64,000 bases of DNA from Takashimella koratensis (lineage: Eukaryota; Basidiomycota; Tremellomycetes; Trichosporonales; Tetragoniomycetaceae): contig BCKT01000007.1 of assembly GCA_003116875.1 (NCBI GenBank), positions 918,365-982,364 on the forward strand, read 5' to 3'. This document shows positions 56,752 to 64,000 of this stretch, piece by piece. The notes below the pieces were generated by a model, which did not search any database, was not told the DNA's origin, and worked only from the letters and a program-made list of their open reading frames with translations. The translations under genes and the position numbers were made by a program. The first letter of the stretch is position 1. Each line of letters opens with the position of its first letter.

Positions 56752-59148
56752 ATGGACGGATGGGACCTTCCTATGAGCTTTGGCAAGAAGGCCAAGGGGC
56801 CTTCCAATAACATGCAGGCCAAGCTCGACAAGACCAAGCGCGAGGATTCGGTAAGTCCATGTCCTACTTCCAGCGATTCTCCTCATCCTCATCTTCTCCC
56901 TTCTTGATATTGCTTGCTGACGTAGCCCTTGCTGTCGTTCATGAAGGTCGTCCCATCCAAGCCTGCACCAGCTCCAGAAATCGCGAAGCCGGTGGTACAA
57001 GTCCCAACTCCCGCGCCGGCGCTGGAGGAAGAGGATGACGATGAGGACGAGATCGGACCTGTCCCGCCCTCCACGGGGAAGCGGAAAGCTGAGGACGGCG
57101 GTGAAGATGGGGCTGCCGAGGACGAGGATGATGATTGTGAGGAAGACGATGATGACGAGGACGAAGACCGGACACCTGTGACGCACGAGATTGTGTTGAA
57201 GGATCACACGAAGGTGAGCGCTATAATTCCGCTTGCTGGCTTCGACTGTTACTCGTTCGAGCGAGTGATGTCGATGACTGACGCTCCAACTCCTCAGCCG
57301 ACGTCTGCGATCGCCGTGGAACCGTCGGGTGCGCGCGTGGTCACAGGATCATATGACTACGACTGCAAGTTGTGGGACTTTGGCGGCATGGACAGCCGGC
57401 TACGACCGTTCAAGACCTGGGAGCCGAACGGGAATTACTTTGTGCGTATCCACCTTACTCCAACCTGTGACTGGCACCCCAACCAGCGTCTAGCTGTGAT
57501 GTTATGCGAGTGAAGCTGATACGTGCTTGTGCGATACAGATCCACGACCTGAGTTATTCGCCAGATGGCAAGAACTTGTTGGTCATCTCCGGAACAACGT
57601 ATCCCAAAGTGTTCACCCGAGACGGAGACGAACCGTGAGTTGGCCGAGTCTAGAAGTGTATGGTAGTTGGTGGCTGATCAAGCAGTGTCGAGTTTGCCAA
57701 GGGCGATGTGTACCTCCGAGACATGAAGAACACGAAGTGAGCTGAAATGTGTTTGCGATGTCATCAGCTCTAACACTATCCAGAGGACACACTGCCGAGA
57801 TCAACAGCGGGTCCTGGCACCCCACCGACAACGCGTTGTTTCTCACTTGCGCCAACGATTCGACGTTGCGGTGAGCTTGGCGTTTCATACCAATGGCTAG
57901 CCGAAGCTGACATCAGTCCACAGGATATGGGACATGAACGACCGACAAAAACAAAAGAACGTGGTGGTTGTCAAGTCAAAGGAGCGAGGCGCGCGGACAC
58001 ATGTCACGGCGTGCGCGTGGAGTGCGGACGGAAAGTACATCGCTGGTGGTGAGTGGTATCAGCTAATGAAGTACTGAAGCTTGGCGTAGCTGATCCACGT
58101 CCCAGGATGCCTTGATGGTGCGTTGCATATCTGGAGCACGTCATCGACATTTGCTCGCCCAGATCGGTCTAACGAGGCTGCGCACACGAAGAATGTTGAG
58201 ATCACGAGCGTCGCGTTCTCACCAGATGGCAAGCGACTCGTGTCCCGTTCCGCGGACGACTCGATCAAAGGTGAGACAGTCTTCAAGAGAGGGCCCTGAG
58301 AATGAATCATTCGAGCTGACACCTGCAGTATGGGATGTCAAATCGCTGCGGCAACCCATCGCGACAGCGTCTGGTCTCGCCAACATCTACCCCGAGACGA
58401 GCGTGGGATTCTCCCCCGATGGCCAGTTTGTTTTGGCAGGGACTTCGGTGAACCCGAAGGACCCGAATGCAGTGGGCGAGCTCATTTTCCTCGGTGCCGA
58501 GGACTTGTCAGTCCGGCGCCGAGTGACGATTGCCAAGGGTGCTTCGGTGATCCGAATCTTTTGGCACACACGTATCAATCAGGTAAGTTGCGCGTGTTCC
58601 GTGATACCGCGCAGGCAGCCGTATACATCACATTCACCGTCGCATACTGACCACCTTTTCTGCCAGATCTTCTGCACTTTGTCCAATGGATCCGTATACG
58701 TCCTGTACTCCCCGAACTCGTCAATCCACGGTGCCCTCTTGCCGCTAGCCAAGATGCCACGAACCGCTCCTCGCGACCTCGGCATGACCTCTGCCGATGT
58801 TAAACCCGTTATCTTTACCCCCGACGCCCTGCCCATGTTCAAAGATGAGAAGTACGGCGAGAGTCTACACCAACGCGAGAAGAAGGCGAAGAAGTTCAAG
58901 CCGCAGGAACCGGTCTCGGGACGAGGAAGGGGTGGACAGATTGGTGCGGCGGCCATGTCGGGTTTGGCTCAGTCCATGTTTGTTAACAATGCGACGATGA
59001 ACGAAGATGTAAGTGGGCTTGGGCTCGGGGGTCGGGGTGCTTGGGCTGCCAAGATGTCGGTGGACGCTGACGCTTCGGTCATTTTCAGCCCCGCGAGGCG
59101 TTGCTCAAGTACGCGACCAAGGAGGATCAGGAGAAGCGAAACAACTAA
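56752..59148 (+). CDS. WD40-repeat protein WDR70
   Basis: Conserved eukaryotic WDR70 family; the human protein is linked to H2B ubiquitination and DNA repair, which is family knowledge. The start MDGWDLPMSFGKKAKG is at 56752, followed by an acidic tract of Asp/Glu with Lys (about residues 50-110). Blades: SAIAVEPSGARVVTGSYDYD, CKLWDFGGMDSRLRPFKTWE, HDLSYSPDGKNLLVISGTT, GHTAEINSGSWHP, THVTACAWSADGKYIAGGC, DDSIKVWDVK and HTRINQIFCTLSNGSVYVLY. The C-terminal part has AKKFKPQEPVSGRGRGGQIG and ends PREALLKYATKEDQEKRNN. About nine short introns. Roughly 600 residues, close to the family. Confidence 0.9.
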
Positions 59149-59426
59149 AGACTGGGTTTATCGTATGTACTGAGGTTGTCGATATTGAGGTGCTGTTTGC
59201 CCTCGGTCATATCCATATGCATTATTGTCGTGTGCGAGTTTGTGCCAAAGTCCGTGCCAAGCCGTCGGCGTCGGTCACGTCGTTTTTGTATCCGACGCTG
59301 TGCAATCTTCCTAGTCTGACGACCGACGGCCAGGATATTTAACCATGACGATTCCGGCGACTCACTTTTGCCGCTCTCTCAACCACTCACTTTCTCATAA
59401 CTCACTCACTACCCAACGACGACACC

Positions 59427-60517
59427 ATGACCACACCTCTCTCTGTCACCCTTGTCGGCGCAACTGGTCTTACCGGTTCCGCCGCACTCACCAGTTTCCT
59501 CTCCTACCCTTCTGCTCTCTCTTTAACCACCCTCACCCGCCGACCTCTTCCTACGCAGACCACCTCACCTCACGCAACCCTCACCGACCGGGTATTCGAG
59601 GACCTACACGCCGCCTATGGTCCCGGTGCGCCTGCCATCTCAGGTCCCGGAGGTGTGTATGTCAGCTGTTTGGGAACGACAAGGGCGCAGGCGGGTGGGC
59701 TGGTCAAACAGAGGACTATCGAGGTGGATTTGAATCGCGAGTTGGCTAAGAAAGCTAAAGCCGACGGGGCGGAAACGGTGAGTTTTTTCTCATCTTCTCA
59801 TCAATTACCTGTGTACCATGATTGAGGGAAGGAGAGATCGTGGGTTGTGTTGCCTCCTTGGGATGCATGATCGTTGGCAGCTTGGGCGCAAGCGCGATAA
59901 CCGGGTCTAATCACTGACGACGCCCAGATGATACTCGTTTCGTCCGGCGGGGCAAACTCCAAAAGCAGGTTCCCTTACCTCCAGATGAAAGGAGAGCTCG
60001 AGGATGAAGTGCACAAGATGGGCTACAAGAATGTTGTAATCCTCCACCCGGCGATGCTCATGGGCAAGAGGTAAGCTTCCTCCATCTACCTTGTCTTTAT
60101 TCCTACTCTCCACTTCATCTATTCCCTTCTAGTTACCAATTTGCTATACTCGTCGTTCTCCTAGCTGACAAGTATCCTAGGCCCGAGTCGAGGCTATTTG
60201 AGACCCTCGCAGTCGGCACGATCCGTGGTCTTGGTCGACTTGGAGTTCCAACATTGTCCCTCGGTATCGAAGGAGACGAGTATGTTGGGTTTCTTTCTAC
60301 CTCTTTTGCGCCTTATTCCACCCCCGACACTTGAAAGACGTCGTTTGATTCCATTGTCCTGAGTAGCTGACTTTTTCGCAGCGTTGGCAAGGCGATCGCA
60401 CACCTCGCCGCACACACTCCACCAGGTGTCAGCGTCCTCTACGACCACGATATCTTTGAGCGTGCGCGTGCGTTTGAGAAGTGGAGCAATGGGGAGACCA
60501 GCGAGGCCAGCAAGTAG
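59427..60517 (+). CDS. FMP52: FMP52-like NAD(P)-binding protein
   Basis: Atypical short-chain dehydrogenase-like (NAD-binding, TIP30/HTATIP2-related) protein; the yeast homologue is found at mitochondria, and its reaction is unknown. The start MTTPLSVTLVGATGLTGSAA carries the Rossmann GATGLTG motif at residues 11-17. Also seen are YVSCLGTTRAQAGG, VDLNRELAKKAKADGAE, MILVSSGGANSKSRFPYLQM (YxxxK-like PYLQMK) and VVILHPAMLMGKRPESR. It ends VLYDHDIFERARAFEKWSN. Three introns are placed with clean GT-AG borders. About 240 residues, near normal. It follows WDR70 on the same strand after 278 bp. Confidence 0.85.
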
Positions 60518-60702
60518 CCCGAGCTTCCAGCACAACAGCAGCAGCAGCGGTGTCAATAGTTGCAGCAGTTGCGATCACGGTAGCACAGTAGCAGCTATGG
60601 ATTGACCTCGTACTGAGCCCTCTCTGCCGATCATTGTACTTGTGCATACAACAGACACGCACTACTCTACTGAGGACATCACTAACGATGTGCAATACTT
60701 AT

Positions 60703-62039
60703 CTAAACTCTTCTGTACAATCTCATCCAATATCTCACATTCTCCAACTTGCATGGATACCCGGCTCCTACCCCTTCTGGAACTCTCCACCACTTACTAT
60801 CCGTTTCGCCAACTTTTTCCCAACCCTTCCCGCCCTCTCCTGTTACGCCGACTAGGATCGCATCAAGCACCATCCACACTGGCCACGCGCGACCGCTGCT
60901 GCCTAATGTAAACTCGGAGATATCGGACGCGCTGTCGGCGACGAGGAGAAGAGAACCCGGTTTTGTCGAGGACGTGAGGAAAGCGAGGAAGGCCAGGGTT
61001 GTGGGTCGAGATTGGGTGAGAAGCTCGGTGAGCGTGAAGAGGATGGTCGTGAGATCGGGAGGAGCTACGGGCGAGCTCGAGTTGGGCGAGAGGTATGTAG
61101 CGAGGCCAGCATGAGCTCCAGCATGACTAGTTGGAGAAGTAGCCGTGTTTTCTTCATTATCGGTTGACGCGGCCCCTACAGTGGCGAGAACATCACCACG
61201 GAGATAGGTCGTGCTCAGAGTCTCGTCCGTTAGGTTCCACTGGGTTTTGGTCGTCTCAGACAGGGTAGACAAGACCGAATCCCAGTCCCCGATATCCACG
61301 CCGGTCCAGTGCCAGGATAAGGGAGTGTGGCGGTGGTTTCGGGCGCCGTGGAGAAGCGCAGAGAGCGCAAGGAGCTCGGAACCTGCCCCACCGCCGATGG
61401 AGAGGATGTGACGCCGTGGGACCTGGTCATGAATGAGTACTTGCAAACGGATATGAGATGGTGCGAATCATTATTGAAGTTCTCACTTACATCTGGTTGA
61501 CCTTCGGTGGCACCTTCAGATTCGACCTTGACCTCCTCTGCGCCCGCATTCTCGTCCTCGCCCTCTTCGTCATCATCTTCGTCATGGTCCTCATCTCCTT
61601 TCTCTTCCTCCTTCTCTTTCCCCTCCCCACCTTCCTCCAAACCCAAGACCGCCCTCACATCCTTCAATCCACCTAGTAGATCCCTAAAACACATAGCCCG
61701 ACTCGGCACCCATCTCCCAGCATAGGCATTCAACAGCCTCCTATCCGTGAAGACCTCCAACCACTGTCTATCATATAACAGCCCCTTGATCTTTTGCACC
61801 GTCGCCGTGAACGCGGCCGAGTCGTCCAAAGTCGAGCGAAGGGCGGCGTGTAAAAGCGCGAGGATGTCGGCGTGGGTAGGTGGGGAAAGGGTAGAAGGGA
61901 GCGGTTGGATCAGAGAGGAGGAAACGGGAGGGAGAGAGGTTGGAGGTGGAGGGTGGTGTAGTTTCTTTGGGCCGGAAGAGTTTCCGTTTTTCTGACGCCG
62001 GATCTTCTGAGGACCGCCAGAGCGAGACCGATGTGTCAT
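60703..62039 (-). CDS. 25S rRNA uridine-N3 methyltransferase, Bmt6-like
   Basis: Putative SAM-dependent rRNA methyltransferase, nucleolar by family. The start MTHRSRSGGPQKIRRQKNGN is a basic N-terminus (RNA-binding or nucleolar type). A helical block with LLYDRQWLEVFTDRRLLNAY and WVPSRAMCFRDLLGGLKDVR is characteristic of this family. An Asp/Glu tract then precedes one 68-nt intron (61490-61423). The SAM motif I is HILSIGGGAGSELLALSAL, followed by WHWTGVDIGDW. The end is NVRYWMRLYRRV. 422 residues after splicing. It converges with FMP52 over 185 bp. Assignment to Bmt6 rather than another uncharacterised class-I methyltransferase is moderately sure. Confidence 0.75.
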
Positions 62040-62277
62040 AGTGGGTGAGATGAGAGGGGAAGGGGCGAGGGTTGACTTTAGAAGAGATGGTTGCGCCCTC
62101 GTAGATACACTGATGGTCACGGTTAAGCTTACCGGTTTCTTGGGTCGCTGAAATTTGATCAGAAATCGGTTGACCCAAGCCACGTGGGGCCACAGACGCG
62201 GTGTAGACGGAGTGATAGTGCAATCGTCAAGAATCACACGTCATTGCGGTTTGCGAAATTCTGTTCGCTCGCTACCC

Positions 62278-62278
<1 letters not shown>

Positions 62279-62341
<63 letters not shown>

Positions 62342-62441
62342 NNNNNNNNNNNNNNNNNNNNNNNNNNNNNNNNNNNNNNNNNNNNNNNNNNNNNNNNNNN
62401 NNNNNNNNNNNNNNNNNNNNNNNNNNNNNNNNNNNNNNNNN

Positions 62442-62473
<32 letters not shown>
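62279..62473. repeat. Poly-C tract enclosing a 100-N assembly gap
   Basis: 63 C on the left (62279-62341), N at 62342-62441, and 32 C on the right (62442-62473). Exactly 100 N is a common placeholder for a gap of unknown size. The long homopolymers on both sides are either a true tract that stopped assembly or an artefact at contig ends. Confidence 0.95.
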
Positions 62474-62474
<1 letters not shown>

Positions 62475-62801
62475 CGCCTCCCGCTCGCTCACCTTCATCT
62501 TGACCATCGCTCTTCGTGATCGGTATCAAAAAAGCATGGCTCGGCCTCTGCCATGGTCCTATCGCCTGACGTTCGCGTCTCATGGCTCTAGGACCGCCAT
62601 GGCCGCAGTTCACTAGACGAACGGATTAGTGTCTCGACTACCTTTAGGAAACCCGCTCACTTGTTTGCTTCTCCGTCGAGGAGCGGGTGCTGTGGTGTCG
62701 ATACAAACTTGAGAATGGCACTGCAAAGCAGTGCAGTCGAGAGTGAGGATGGTGTGATTAGTTTGGTAGCAGGGAGATCGTCGAGGGGTTTGGGAAAGTC
62801 G

Positions 62802-62851
62802 AGAAGAATGCATAGTCGTCGTCTAGAGAAGAATGCATAGTCGTCGTCTAA
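62802..62851. repeat. 25-nt tandem duplication
   Basis: Two adjacent 25-nt copies, each starting AGAAGAATGCATAGTCG, identical except for the last base (G in the first, A in the second). Recent duplication; function unknown. Confidence 0.9.
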
Positions 62852-63509
62852 ACTTGTGTACAGCAATGGCGACGAAACTTTGCTAAATCAATCAACCTCT
62901 TTTTCCCGCCTGGACGAAGGTGTTTAGGTTGTCGAGGAGCAATCGTTGACTGAGCACTCTGTCCTGCACTGGCATAGCACTTCGCAGGCAGACGCTATCC
63001 CTCACCCGCTAACCCACCATGACTGGGCTCGAGCATGCATGGTCAGCAGCAGCATTAAAAGCGTTAAACCTCACGGTCGATTCCAGACCGCGGCGTACGT
63101 AGCGCTTCTTGTCAGACTCGCGCCGCGTGATTCGGAACAAAGGGTGTCTGGAGATTTGGCGTATTGGCGTCGAGCCAGGTCCACCAGGTCCACGTCTAGG
63201 TCCACCCTCAGCACCCACCTGCACCACCTCTCACAGCATCGCACACTTCACCCATCCGATAGACCAGCGCAACCCAAGCCATAGTCGGGGCGACACGAGC
63301 CACCGCTGCTGTTCTCGACATTCCTGCCATTGTTCACTTCACGACGCATCAGCGTATCCACGTCCCCCTCGCGCTCAAGACAATAGCCGAAACCACTGCT
63401 GCGGACGTCTCCCCCTTCACTCTTTCTTCTTCCAACTACCGACTTGTGTACACGCGTCAGAGGCTTAAGACGATCTACTCGATCTACTGGACCTGACTCG
63501 GCAAGGAAT

Positions 63510-64000
63510 CATGGACGCGGTGCATAGTGATACCCGGGCACGTGTACGGGCGACGCACGAGCGTGGGCTTGAGTCGCCGCTTGAGCCTCGAGAGGTAGTT
63601 GGGTCTGGTGAGTTCGATCAATGAGTATAAGATGCCTTCCACATCCCCGATGGGGAAGGAGAGCAAGCAAACAGGAAGGAAGGAGTGACCGCGCACTGTT
63701 GTGCAATATACTTTGTTGAGGCGTTCAAGCTGACACGCTCGTAGACATGCACACTCGGCAAGACCAAGGCAAGTACCGAGTCATCATTGTTCAGAACTGG
63801 AAGGTCCACAGTTGCTAACACCTAGGCGGGACAGGGCTACCTACCGCTGCTCAACTCTACGTCCACTCGCTTCCCGGTCTCGGTGTCCTCGCTGCCCATC
63901 CTACGTAAGTGCTGAATCATGCCCAATGTCTCGACATTACTCCACTTCTTCTTCGTCCTGCGACCTCCCCGCTAGTTGCCCGACTGTAAACGACGACACC
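63510..64000 (+). CDS. Unrecognised gene, 5' part only
   Basis: The ATG at 63510 opens MDAVHSDTRARVRATHERG and continues to PLEPREVVGS. A GTGAGT intron with branch CTGAC and acceptor CTCGTAG leads to DMHTRQDQ. Next comes an apparent GC-AG intron (donor GCAAGT after ACCAAG, branch CTAAC, acceptor GGGACAG), then GLPTAAQLYVHSLPGLGVLA and AHPT. A GTAAGT/GCTAG intron follows, then CPTVNDDT at the window edge. The frame is kept across all three introns, which supports a real gene, but I cannot name it. It extends beyond 64000. Confidence 0.45.

Larger units (their letters stand above)
62040..63509. other. Gene-free stretch with assembly gap
   Basis: Holds the Bmt6-like 5' flank, a poly-C tract with a 100-N gap (62279-62473), a 25-nt tandem duplication (62802-62851) and the leader of the right-edge gene. 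No supported gene. Any gene spanning the gap would be invisible. Confidence 0.6.

Noticed and set aside
62155..62616. Proline or glycine homopolymer proteins across the gap
   Set aside because: These are translations of the poly-C tract and N filler.

Overview
This 64 kb window is nuclear DNA from a basidiomycete fungus, probably a tremellomycete-like yeast. Genes are closely packed and intron-dense. Introns are mostly 50-130 nt, with CTGAC/CTAAC-type branch points and pyrimidine-rich 5' flanks. The conserved gene set is fungal: RAD9, AP-3 delta, MMS19, an Rgd2-type RhoGAP, Sro7/Lgl, eIF3c, COQ8, coproporphyrinogen oxidase, SMC4, Kap104, WDR70, FMP52 and a Bmt6-like methyltransferase. Placement below phylum is inference; no rRNA or mitochondrial marker is present.

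Layout. Positions 1-8,678 hold an accessory tandem array on the minus strand: six related BTB/POZ-like genes, the first cut by the window edge, plus a relic of a seventh. Their shared plan is a phase-1 intron, an HPxW-started BTB-like domain, a phase-0 intron, then a CxxC-x(32-43)-CxxC tail. One member lacks the tail. Positions 8,974-22,984 carry an aldo/keto reductase, RAD9, AP-3 delta (all minus) and MMS19 (plus), the last two divergent over 258 bp. Positions 23,315-36,766 hold the RhoGAP and Sro7/Lgl genes (plus), converging on eIF3c (minus). Positions 37,225-41,937 hold COQ8 and HEM13, divergent from a 443 bp promoter; both products are predicted mitochondrial. SMC4 (minus) and KAP104 (plus) diverge from a 1.05 kb CT-rich promoter. 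Positions 53,293-56,536 contain an unexplained ORF with in-frame TGA codons and a hypothetical gene with an apparent one-base frameshift. WDR70 and FMP52 (plus) follow, then a Bmt6-like gene (minus). A 100-N assembly gap inside a poly-C tract lies at 62,342-62,441, and an unrecognised gene runs off the right edge.

The conserved genes are housekeeping genes with no sign of an operon-like pathway. The part most likely to be new is the BTB plus paired-CxxC array. Its tail becomes visible only after splicing, and two copies use a non-canonical GC-AG intron at the same place. Gene models were built by eye from splice motifs and comparison among paralogues; exon borders in the large conserved genes are not all listed. 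No RNA gene was recognised.
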